Shown: piece after piece, positions 7,751-13,991 of the stretch
Layout: the number at the start of each line of letters is the position of its first letter
Position numbering within the stretch: the first letter of the stretch is position 1
Source: Gammaproteobacteria bacterium
GTDB taxonomy: Bacteria > Pseudomonadota > Gammaproteobacteria > Magnimaribacterales > D2472
Assembly: GCA_002710265.1 (NCBI GenBank)
Contig: PAJW01000012.1
Span: 50,837 to 64,827 of the forward strand
Length of the DNA: 13,991 bases
Direction of reading: 5' to 3'
Notes under the pieces: generated by a model
Told to the model about the DNA's origin: nothing
The model's database searches: none
The model's input: the letters and a program-made list of their open reading frames with translations, nothing else
Position numbers and translations under genes: made by a program

Positions 7751-8780
7751 TAAAAAAATAACATTAAGAACATACTCAGCAATCTGTATTTTTTTTATAA
7801 ATTTACATGTTTTGTCAGACGATTTTGACAATCAAAGAGGAATGACAAATTTAATTGGGATTGAAACATATCAAAGATGTTCAAAACATATGAGCAACCC
7901 GGAAGCAAAAATATATGAACTATCATATGAAAGAACTTCATCTATGCCTTTGTCCCCATTTGCTGGTGAATATAAACCAAAATTTCTACCCGAGATACCA
8001 TGGGCAGGATCTCGTCAGGTTTTTACAATGGATGTACTAAATGAAAATGTAAATGATGGAAACCAAGGAACTCAGATGGATGCATTAGGTCATTTTGGCT
8101 ATACAGACAAAGTATGGGATGGTAAAGGTGTTGCTGATTTGTCATCACTTAAATACTTTGGTGATTTTAATGGTAAAGAAGTCAAGCCTGAACCAAATTC
8201 ACCATTAAAAAAGTTAGGCATAGAAACCGTACCTCCTATTATTACAACAGCAGTTTTCTTGGACGTTAGAAAACATATTTTTAATGGTCGTGCAATGAAG
8301 GCAGGTGAGTACGTTACAGTTAAACATATAGAAGAAACATTAAAGAAAACCTCATTAAAAGAGAGGGGCATATTACCTGGAGACGTAGTTTTAATAAATA
8401 CGGGTTGGAGTGACAATTATCAAGACCCTGATGAACTTGGAATTTATTATACAAAAGCACCTGGTGTTTCATATAACCTTGTTAAATACCTTTCTGAAAA
8501 GAGTGTCGTTGGAGTAGGGTTGGATACATGGGGTGTTGACACTTTTGCAGATGAATCTGAATACGGACCTGAAAAATCTCAAAATCCAAAAGGTATAGCT
8601 AACCCAGCTCATCATTATTTTTTAACCCAAGCAGGCATACATACATTAGAAAATTTTAAGTTAAAAGAATTAGCTATTAATAACGTTGAATTATCATGTG
8701 TAATTATTTTACCTCTAATGACTAAAGGTAGCTCAGCATCTCCAATTAGACCTGTTGCAATAGGGGTATCTTTAAAGTAA
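7740..8780 (+). CDS. Exported cyclase-family (PF04199-type) metal-dependent hydrolase
   Basis: From the ATG at 7740 the protein has 346 residues. A signal peptide spans about 1-26 (basic KKITLR, then YSAICIFFINLHVLS). The family motif H-x-G-T-H-x-D-x-x-x-H appears as NQGTQMDALGH at 108-118: Asp114 and His118 are kept, while the first two metal histidines are Asn108 and Gln112. The C-terminal pair is present as His292 and Glu304 (HHYFLTQAGIHTLEN), with the 12-residue spacing seen in KynB. GDVVLINTGW (214-223) and GVGLDTWGVD (258-267) are also typical. Known members hydrolyse amide or lactone bonds, such as kynurenine formamidase. Larger members with GTQ in place of GTH exist, so this is probably a subgroup trait, but activity is uncertain. 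It is co-transcribed with the ABM gene, overlapping it by 11 bp. Confidence 0.88.
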   Translation: MIFNKKITLRTYSAICIFFINLHVLSDDFDNQRGMTNLIGIETYQRCSKHMSNPEAKIYELSYERTSSMPLSPFAGEYKPKFLPEIPWAGSRQVFTMDVLNENVNDGNQGTQMDALGHFGYTDKVWDGKGVADLSSLKYFGDFNGKEVKPEPNSPLKKLGIETVPPIITTAVFLDVRKHIFNGRAMKAGEYVTVKHIEETLKKTSLKERGILPGDVVLINTGWSDNYQDPDELGIYYTKAPGVSYNLVKYLSEKSVVGVGLDTWGVDTFADESEYGPEKSQNPKGIANPAHHYFLTQAGIHTLENFKLKELAINNVELSCVIILPLMTKGSSASPIRPVAIGVSLK

Positions 8781-8797
8781 TAATATACACTTATTCG

Positions 8798-8813
8798 CAT
8801 AATATATATTATG
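8798..8813. repeat. 16-bp perfect palindrome in a convergent gap
   Basis: CATAATATATATTATG sits in the 51-bp gap between the cyclase-family gene and the M64 lipoprotein gene, which converge here. A second small hairpin, TAATAG-TAAT-CTATTA (8819-8834), overlaps the M64 stop codon. Neither has a G+C-rich stem or a clear T-run, so they are poor intrinsic terminators. Palindromes this short are common in A+T-rich DNA. Confidence 0.45.
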
Positions 8814-8831
8814 TTAAATAATAGTAATCTA

Positions 8832-11414
8832 TTATAGTTCTTTTAAACTAACTATATTGTATCTATTATCTTTAGTTCTTTTGTTAATTGATACAAATGA
8901 AGCATCAATATCTATAGGTATTGCTACTGAATAGTTTTTAATAGGAACATCTAACATAAAATTGTCAGCCTTTTCAAAACCTATATGTTGAACTCTTACT
9001 TCAAATGGGTTGCCAATTCCAAGCTGATAAATAGGCTCCATTTCATTGTTATAAAAAGTTAAAGTATAAATATCTTTTTTACTTATTCTTGTGTTTTTAA
9101 TTTGATTTTTAACAACTGAATTAGTTCTAACTGAGTTAACCTTAAGGCTCTTATTTGATATGTCTAAATTTATTATTTTCACATAGCTGTCATTTCTTAT
9201 AACCTTTTTTAAATTTGTTATATTATTAAGATTAGAGCTCGTTGATTGTTGATTATATTCAGACCAATTTATCTTTAACGCTGCTCCCATTGAGCAACAT
9301 AATTCAGCGAACATAAAATCATCGGAAGGTCTTTGATCTACTGAATTATCATAATAATAACCATCGCTACTGTACCATTGCCATGAACTAACATACGGGT
9401 TTAGAGAAGCATTGGGATTCGTATTTTCGTCATCATCATAGTAATACCACTGTTCAAAAAGACCTTCGTAAAAATCAAGTGGGTCTAATGAATTATTAGA
9501 TGCCTTTAATTTACCAGTTAAATCTTCTGCGCTCCATGAATAAGATTTAATTGAATTATCTGCAGGCCTTGCAAAGGTTACTTCTGTTTGATTTGAAAAT
9601 TCTATTTGCTCAACACCATCAACAAACCATTTAAGCTCAATTTTATTAGTATCGAAAACAGCATTAACATTGAAAGTTATCGAATTATTTAAAGCAGATG
9701 CATCCTCTAAATTAATATCAGAAATATTATTAGACGAAATTATAAAGTCATCAAATCCTTGATTTAAGATTGATCCAATAGCAAATCCCTCAACATTAAC
9801 CTCTCCATACTCATCATCACAACACCACATTACATTTAGCCATCTTGAACGATAAGTGTCTGTCTCACCATAGTAAGTTGCTTCAAAGAGACCTGTTGCT
9901 GTTGGGCATGATGGATCTTCATTTGTTCCAGGATAATCATCTGAATCATATTGATTTATATAACAATCACAATCTTCATAAGGCAAATCATCATATTCAC
10001 GTCTAAAAACACCTCCATCACTATAGTTGTAACAGTATTCTTTAATACCTTCAGTTTGTCCTGGTACATAACTTAAATCGTCAATTAAGTGAGACCATTT
10101 CACTAAGTTTGCATCAGAAACTGTTGTTGTATTAACAGAAAAATCTGCATAATATAAATCGAAAGTTCTTTCTCCTCCAGAATCATACTCGTCGCCTAAA
10201 AAAGCATGAGAATGGCCTAGTTCATGTTGAACTACTTCTGCAGTTCGATTAGATAAAGGTTGGATGTTGACTGAGCCTTGGGCAACACCCCTTCCATCTA
10301 CTGAAGTAAGAAATGACGCTACATCCCAATTAGAATAAATTAAAGAAATAAGATTTCTATCTACGTTTCCTATACAGTAAATATTAGGGTCAAAATAACA
10401 ATCTTGCTGTATATCAAATAGTGATAGGCCTGTTGAAGCAACCTCTTCAACAACTAAAACATTGAAATAGTCTTGGAATAATGTTCCTGCATCTGAATCT
10501 TTTAGTCTATTAACAGATTGAACTAAACGTTGTCTAAAATCTTCGGAAGACCCATCACCCTGTAATCCATTAATTTGATCAGCAATAAATATATAGTCCG
10601 TTTTGGCACTAGAATTAGCATCTCCTATTAGATAGTACAAGTATTGATCTGACTGAGAGCAATTATTACCATCCTCATCACAATTGTAGTCGATTGTTTT
10701 TATTTGCTTATCAGAAATGTAATAAGATTCTAAATTTCCATCACATCCATTCAAATCTCCATCACTTGCGCAGATAGCCATTGAAAACAAACCTGCCGAT
10801 GAAAGTTCACTAAGATTAATTGTTACTTGTTGTTGTTCAGATATAGTATCAAGAGAGCCTCCTATTGTTTGACTACCCAACTGACCAAAAAAACTTAAAG
10901 TATCTATATCGTTATCAACATCGCTAACTTCTATATCAACTGTGACCGAGTCATTAAATACTAAAGAAGCATCTGTATAAGATGAAACATCGCTTGTTAT
11001 CTGAAGTATTGGTGCATCATTAACAGGATTAATTTTAAGGTTTATTATCATGTTTCTTGTAAGAACTTCTGAAGTTCTTACATTTGAAGAATCTAATCTA
11101 AAAGCTCTTACCTGAACGGTAAAACTATCATTACCATAAAAGTTCAAGTCAGGTGAATATGAATAATTACCATTTAAATTTAAGTTAGATAATCCATTAG
11201 ATGTATCTGATAGGATTGTATATTCTATTTGTGATGGGTGGTTGGTAGAAGCTCTTATAGTGGTATTAAAGTCATTATCCTCATCAAGAGATAAATTATT
11301 ATTAGCAGGCAAGGTCAATGAAAATGGCTCTGATCCACCTCCTCCACCACATGAATATATAAAAAAAGTTGAAACAAGTAGCAAGAAATAATTTTTATTA
11401 TAAGATTTAATCAT
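8832..11414 (-). CDS. Surface lipoprotein with cadherin-like domain and M64 zinc metallopeptidase core
   Basis: The ATG at 11414 gives 860 residues; a TTG two codons earlier is the alternative. A lipoprotein signal ends in FFIYSC with Cys22 followed by a Gly5 linker. Residues 29-138 resemble a cadherin-like bacterial repeat (YSPDLNFYGNDSFTV, NPVNDAPIL). A second beta-rich part runs to about 235 and includes acidic loops such as DEDGNN that look calcium-binding. The M64 core spans about 265-560: TDYIFIADQINGLQGDG, YFNVLVVEEVAS, then the zinc motif HELGH (397-401) with the trailing L..DEY (408-410). RWLNVMWCC (525-532) matches the later family pattern. Fourteen cysteines besides the lipobox suggest disulfides. 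The segment at 655-690 is rich in Tyr, Trp and Asp. The C-terminal 170 residues are unassigned. M64 includes an IgA-cleaving peptidase, but this substrate is unknown. No Shine-Dalgarno is seen. Confidence 0.88.
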   Translation of the reverse strand: MIKSYNKNYFLLLVSTFFIYSCGGGGGSEPFSLTLPANNNLSLDEDNDFNTTIRASTNHPSQIEYTILSDTSNGLSNLNLNGNYSYSPDLNFYGNDSFTVQVRAFRLDSSNVRTSEVLTRNMIINLKINPVNDAPILQITSDVSSYTDASLVFNDSVTVDIEVSDVDNDIDTLSFFGQLGSQTIGGSLDTISEQQQVTINLSELSSAGLFSMAICASDGDLNGCDGNLESYYISDKQIKTIDYNCDEDGNNCSQSDQYLYYLIGDANSSAKTDYIFIADQINGLQGDGSSEDFRQRLVQSVNRLKDSDAGTLFQDYFNVLVVEEVASTGLSLFDIQQDCYFDPNIYCIGNVDRNLISLIYSNWDVASFLTSVDGRGVAQGSVNIQPLSNRTAEVVQHELGHSHAFLGDEYDSGGERTFDLYYADFSVNTTTVSDANLVKWSHLIDDLSYVPGQTEGIKEYCYNYSDGGVFRREYDDLPYEDCDCYINQYDSDDYPGTNEDPSCPTATGLFEATYYGETDTYRSRWLNVMWCCDDEYGEVNVEGFAIGSILNQGFDDFIISSNNISDINLEDASALNNSITFNVNAVFDTNKIELKWFVDGVEQIEFSNQTEVTFARPADNSIKSYSWSAEDLTGKLKASNNSLDPLDFYEGLFEQWYYYDDDENTNPNASLNPYVSSWQWYSSDGYYYDNSVDQRPSDDFMFAELCCSMGAALKINWSEYNQQSTSSNLNNITNLKKVIRNDSYVKIINLDISNKSLKVNSVRTNSVVKNQIKNTRISKKDIYTLTFYNNEMEPIYQLGIGNPFEVRVQHIGFEKADNFMLDVPIKNYSVAIPIDIDASFVSINKRTKDNRYNIVSLKEL

Positions 11415-11427
11415 ATTCAAAATTATA
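11415..11427 (-). promoter_or_regulatory. Putative -10 placed for a leaderless M64 transcript
   Basis: Consensus TATAAT (minus strand, 11427-11422) ends 7 nt before the ATG at 11414, so the expected transcription start falls at about 11415 or 11414. There is no Shine-Dalgarno and no good -35. It supports the ATG at 11414 over the TTG at 11420, which would lie upstream of the predicted transcript start. Confidence 0.4.
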
Positions 11428-11484
11428 CATAATTATTTTAAAAGATAAGATGATATACATATATATTCTTTAAGGATAATTAGT

Positions 11485-11490
11485 TAGAAT
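11485..11490 (+). promoter_or_regulatory. -10-like hexamer upstream of infA
   Basis: TAGAAT ends 7 nt before the infA ATG at 11498, and no Shine-Dalgarno lies within 15 nt. AAGGA at 11472-11476 is too distant (21 nt) to act as one. A second candidate -10, GATAAT, lies at 11475-11480 and would give a short leader instead. No clear -35 accompanies either. Confidence 0.3.
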
Positions 11491-11497
11491 AACAACA

Positions 11498-11716
11498 ATG
11501 TCAAAAGAAGATCAATTAGAGTTTGAGGGTGAAGTCATTGAAACCCTTCCTAATACTAAATTCAAAGTTAAACTAGAAAACAATCATATAATAACAGCCC
11601 ACATCTCTGGAAAAATGAGGAAACATTACATCAGAATACTTACAGGTGATAAAGTTAAAGTAGAGATGACACCATATGATCTTACAGTTGGCAGAATAAC
11701 ATTCAGAGGTAGATAA
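11498..11716 (+). CDS. infA: Translation initiation factor IF-1
   Basis: This 72-residue protein is the same length as E. coli IF-1 and collinear with it throughout. It starts [13 protein letters not shown], has [10 protein letters not shown], the block [20 protein letters not shown] at 34-53, and ends [15 protein letters not shown]. It is a single OB-fold (S1-like) domain that binds the 30S A site and helps IF-2 and IF-3 select the initiator tRNA. The gene stands alone on the plus strand, divergent from the M64 lipoprotein and convergent with clpA, as in E. coli where infA faces clpA. Its TAA touches the clpA stop with no base between. The upstream region has no Shine-Dalgarno, unusual for an abundantly made factor. 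Confidence 0.98.
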   Translation: MSKEDQLEFEGEVIETLPNTKFKVKLENNHIITAHISGKMRKHYIRILTGDKVKVEMTPYDLTVGRITFRGR

Positions 11717-11739
11717 TTAGACTTTTACCTTTGCTTTTT
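11704..11739 (+). terminator. Possible infA terminator overlapping the clpA 3' end
   Basis: CAGAGGTA (11704-11711) pairs with TACCTTTG (11726-11733): 8 bp with one G-U, extendable by two pairs. The loop contains the infA stop codon, and CTTTTT follows at 11734-11739. It lies inside the last codons of clpA, the only place available since the genes have no spacer. On the minus strand no T-run follows. The loop is large (10-14 nt), so the call is tentative. Confidence 0.4.
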
Positions 11740-13957
11740 CATCAAGAAATTTAAGCTGCCCTTTCGCTAAATCAACTTTTATTAACCCACCGCTCTTGAG
11801 ATTTCCAAATAAAAGCTTGTCAACTAGTGGTTTTTTTAGATTTTGTGAAATAAACCTCTCCATTGGTCTTGCACCCATTTCTTTGTCGTAACCATTTTCA
11901 GCAATCCAATTTACAACTTTGTTTGACACAACTATCTCTACATTTCTTTTATCAAGTTGTGCTTGGAGTTTTGTTAAGAACTTGTCAACTATTGATAGTA
12001 TTACTGATTTATCCAAATAATTAAATTGAATAGTTTCATCAAGTCTATTTCTAAACTCTGGTGAAAATAATTTATTTAGCGAATTCATAGCATCCGACTC
12101 ATTAGATGATTCGGCAAAGCCAATATTTCTTTTTGATAACAACTCAGCACCAATATTAGTAGTCATTATCAATATTACATTCCTAAAATCTGATTTTCTT
12201 CCATTATTGTCAGTTAAGACACCAGCATCCATTACTTGCAATAAGATATTAAAGATATCAGGATGTGCTTTTTCAATTTCATCTAATAACAATACACAAT
12301 GTGGTGACTTAACTATTGCTTCTGTCAGAAGTCCACCCTGATCATATCCAACATAACCAGGAGGCGCACCAATTAAACGTGATACTGTATGTCTTTCCAT
12401 ATATTCACTCATATCAAATCTTATTAATTCAATACCCATTATTTCTGATAATTGTTTTGATATCTCAGTCTTTCCTACCCCTGTCGGTCCAGTAAATAAG
12501 AATGACCCAATAGTTTTATTTTCATCTCTAAGCCCTACTCTTGAAAGTTTGATTGCATTAGATAGTGTTTCAACAGCTTTATCTTGACCAAATATTACCC
12601 TTTTTAAATTGTCTTCTATATTTTTTAAGTTCTTCTTGTCTTTTGATGTAATTGATTGTTCTGGTATTTTTGTTATCTTTGAAATCGTTGTTTCAATATG
12701 TTCTTTTGTTACATCAATGATCTTTTTATTTTTTCTATTAATATTTAATAAAGCACCAGTTTCATCTATTACATCAATAGCTTTATCTGGTAAAAACCTA
12801 TCATTTATATACTTGGTTGACAGTTCAACAGAAGCTTTAATTGATTCATTTGAGTATTTAACATTGTGATATTGTTCATAAATATTTTTGATACCATTTA
12901 GTATTTCTTCGCATTCATCGTATGTAGGCTCAATAACATCAATTTTTTGAAACCTTCTTGAAAGTGCTTGATTTTGATTGAATATTCCTCTGTATTCTTG
13001 GAATGTAGTAGATCCAATACATCTTATTTGACCTTTGCCAAGAGCAGGTTTTAATAGGTTTGAAACATCCAATGAACCTCCAGAAGCTGATCCTGCTCCA
13101 ATAATCGTATGAATCTCATCAATAAATAAAATTGGATTTTCTTCTTTTTGAAGAAAACTAAGCACTCCTTTTAGTCTTTTTTCAAAATCACCTCTATATT
13201 TAGTACCAGCAATTAACGCAGCTATGTCTAGAGAATAAACAATACTATTTTGCATAATTGTAGGCACTTCATTTTTAGAAATTAAATATGCAAGACCTTC
13301 AGCAATAGCAGTCTTCCCTACACCTGATTCACCTACCAATAAGGGATTATTTTTATTTCTTCTTGAAAGAATTTGAATAAGCCTTTCAATTTCTTTTTTT
13401 CTTCCAATAATCTTATCAATTTTATTTTCGGAAACTAAAGTATTTAAATTAATTAAATAGTCATTCTTAGTGTCATTCTGTTCTTCTGAGGATTCATCAC
13501 TTGGTATATTTTTTTCTGCATCTTGTTTTTTAGTTGCTTTTCCATGTGATAAATATGTAACGACATCTAGTCTTGTTAATTTATATTTATTTAAAATGTA
13601 TACAGAATGAGATTCTTTTTCAGAAAAAATAGCAACAAGAATATTTATAGGTTTAACAACACCTTTGCCAGAAGATTGAATATGGAAAACGGCTCTTTGT
13701 AAAACTCTTTGAAAGCCTAAGGTTGGTTGAACAGGCTTTTGTTGATCTATTTTAGCAACAACATTTTTTTTAAGATGATCATTGATATTTTGTTTAATGT
13801 TTTCTAATTGTATATTTTGAGATTTAAAAAATTCTTCAACTTCAAAATCACTCAAAATCATTAACAATAAATGCTCAACTGTAATATATTGAATATTAGC
13901 GTCGTGTGCCCTGTCAAAAAGGCTTGCAATGGATAGTTCTAAATCTTTACTAAACAT
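11717..13957 (-). CDS. clpA: ATP-dependent Clp protease ATP-binding subunit ClpA
   Basis: This 746-residue protein is close to E. coli ClpA (758). The N-domain with two Clp repeats spans about 1-140 (LELSIASLFDRAHDANIQYITVEHLLL), followed by an acidic linker at 145-165. AAA+ module D1 has Walker A GESGVGKT at 209-216, Walker B LFIDE near 277-281 and an arginine pair at 334-335. D2 has Walker A GPTGVGKT at 490-497, Walker B LLLDE at 556-560, the ClpP-docking tripeptide IGF at 612-614, FRNRLDE at 635-641 with the arginine finger, and sensor-2 GARP at 695-698. There is no ClpB-type middle coiled coil. It forms a hexamer that unfolds substrates and feeds them to ClpP, with ClpS delivering N-degron proteins. 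It starts 1 bp after a probable clpS stop, so the pair is likely co-translated. Confidence 0.97.
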   Translation of the reverse strand: MFSKDLELSIASLFDRAHDANIQYITVEHLLLMILSDFEVEEFFKSQNIQLENIKQNINDHLKKNVVAKIDQQKPVQPTLGFQRVLQRAVFHIQSSGKGVVKPINILVAIFSEKESHSVYILNKYKLTRLDVVTYLSHGKATKKQDAEKNIPSDESSEEQNDTKNDYLINLNTLVSENKIDKIIGRKKEIERLIQILSRRNKNNPLLVGESGVGKTAIAEGLAYLISKNEVPTIMQNSIVYSLDIAALIAGTKYRGDFEKRLKGVLSFLQKEENPILFIDEIHTIIGAGSASGGSLDVSNLLKPALGKGQIRCIGSTTFQEYRGIFNQNQALSRRFQKIDVIEPTYDECEEILNGIKNIYEQYHNVKYSNESIKASVELSTKYINDRFLPDKAIDVIDETGALLNINRKNKKIIDVTKEHIETTISKITKIPEQSITSKDKKNLKNIEDNLKRVIFGQDKAVETLSNAIKLSRVGLRDENKTIGSFLFTGPTGVGKTEISKQLSEIMGIELIRFDMSEYMERHTVSRLIGAPPGYVGYDQGGLLTEAIVKSPHCVLLLDEIEKAHPDIFNILLQVMDAGVLTDNNGRKSDFRNVILIMTTNIGAELLSKRNIGFAESSNESDAMNSLNKLFSPEFRNRLDETIQFNYLDKSVILSIVDKFLTKLQAQLDKRNVEIVVSNKVVNWIAENGYDKEMGARPMERFISQNLKKPLVDKLLFGNLKSGGLIKVDLAKGQLKFLDEKAKVKV

Positions 13958-13958
13958 A

Positions 13959-13991
13959 TTAATCTGTTAAAGGTTCAATTTCACTTAAGAG
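13959..13991 (-). CDS. clpS: C-terminal end of probable ClpS adaptor (5' part beyond window)
   Basis: On the minus strand the last ten codons read LLSEIEPLTD and then TAA (13961-13959), one base before the clpA ATG. E. coli ClpS ends in LLCTLEKA, so the pattern LL..(I/L)E fits its final beta strand. The clpS-clpA order is conserved in gammaproteobacteria. Only 33 bp are visible, so identity rests mainly on position. ClpS would bind N-terminal destabilising residues and hand substrates to the ClpA N-domain. Confidence 0.6.
   Translation of the reverse strand, partial: LLSEIEPLTD

Noticed and set aside
8099..8416. 105-codon minus-strand open frame
   Set aside because: Antisense shadow of the cyclase-family gene; the plus-strand protein has clear family motifs across the same bases.
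7740..8780. Naming the gene kynB (kynurenine formamidase)
   Set aside because: It is longer, exported, has altered metal residues, and no kynurenine pathway gene is nearby.
8615..8800. 61-codon minus-strand open frame
   Set aside because: Mostly antisense to the cyclase-family C-terminus, including the His292/Glu304 region; no independent support.
11415..11420. TTG start for the M64 lipoprotein
   Set aside because: An in-frame ATG follows two codons later, gives the same lipoprotein signal, and fits the -10-like TATAAT position.
12609..12869. 86-codon plus-strand open frame with hydrophobic sequence
   Set aside because: Antisense to clpA; the hydrophobicity reflects complementary Lys/Asn-rich codons of ClpA read backwards.

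Overview
The window is A+T-rich DNA packed with short intergenic gaps (0 to about 90 bp). It looks like a streamlined marine gammaproteobacterium of the SAR86 type. That assignment is inferred from the base composition, the dense layout, the set of exported peptidases, and the convergent infA / clpA-clpS arrangement known from Escherichia coli. No mobile element, CRISPR array, tRNA or rRNA was recognised, and no stretch over 300 bp lacks a gene.

Region 1 (1-2403, minus strand) holds two tandem paralogous membrane proteins. Each has two N-terminal membrane segments, a TolB-like N-terminal domain ('IAVIPF...') and TPR repeats. The second gene runs off the left edge. They resemble CadC- or adenylate-cyclase-associated TolB/TPR proteins but carry no DNA-binding or cyclase domain.

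Region 2 (2492-4485, plus strand) encodes an exported S10 serine carboxypeptidase followed by a small exported cupin, closed by a strong bidirectional hairpin terminator at 4500-4528. Region 3 (4527-7373, minus) is a 948-residue exported M14 zinc carboxypeptidase with a C-terminal amidotransferase-like region. Region 4 (7445-8780, plus) is an overlapping pair: a small ABM/YgiN-type monooxygenase-fold protein and an exported 'cyclase family' (PF04199-type) metal hydrolase with altered metal-site residues. Region 5 (8832-11414, minus) is a Cys-rich lipoprotein with a cadherin-like domain and an M64 (IgA-peptidase-like) zinc metallopeptidase core.

Region 6 (11498-13991) is housekeeping: infA (IF-1) on plus, meeting clpA on minus stop-to-stop with no spacer, and the last ten codons of a probable clpS one base upstream of clpA.

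Taken together, about 9 kb carries three unrelated exported or surface-anchored peptidases (S10, M14, M64), which suggests peptide scavenging outside the cytoplasm, beside the intracellular ClpA/ClpS unfoldase. Several genes without a Shine-Dalgarno sequence have a -10-like hexamer only 6 or 7 nt upstream of the start codon, so leaderless transcripts are possible. I see good family assignments here but no clear evidence of a wholly new multi-gene system. The most unusual items are the effector-less TolB/TPR pair, the M64 lipoprotein architecture, and the cyclase and cupin proteins with altered metal sites.
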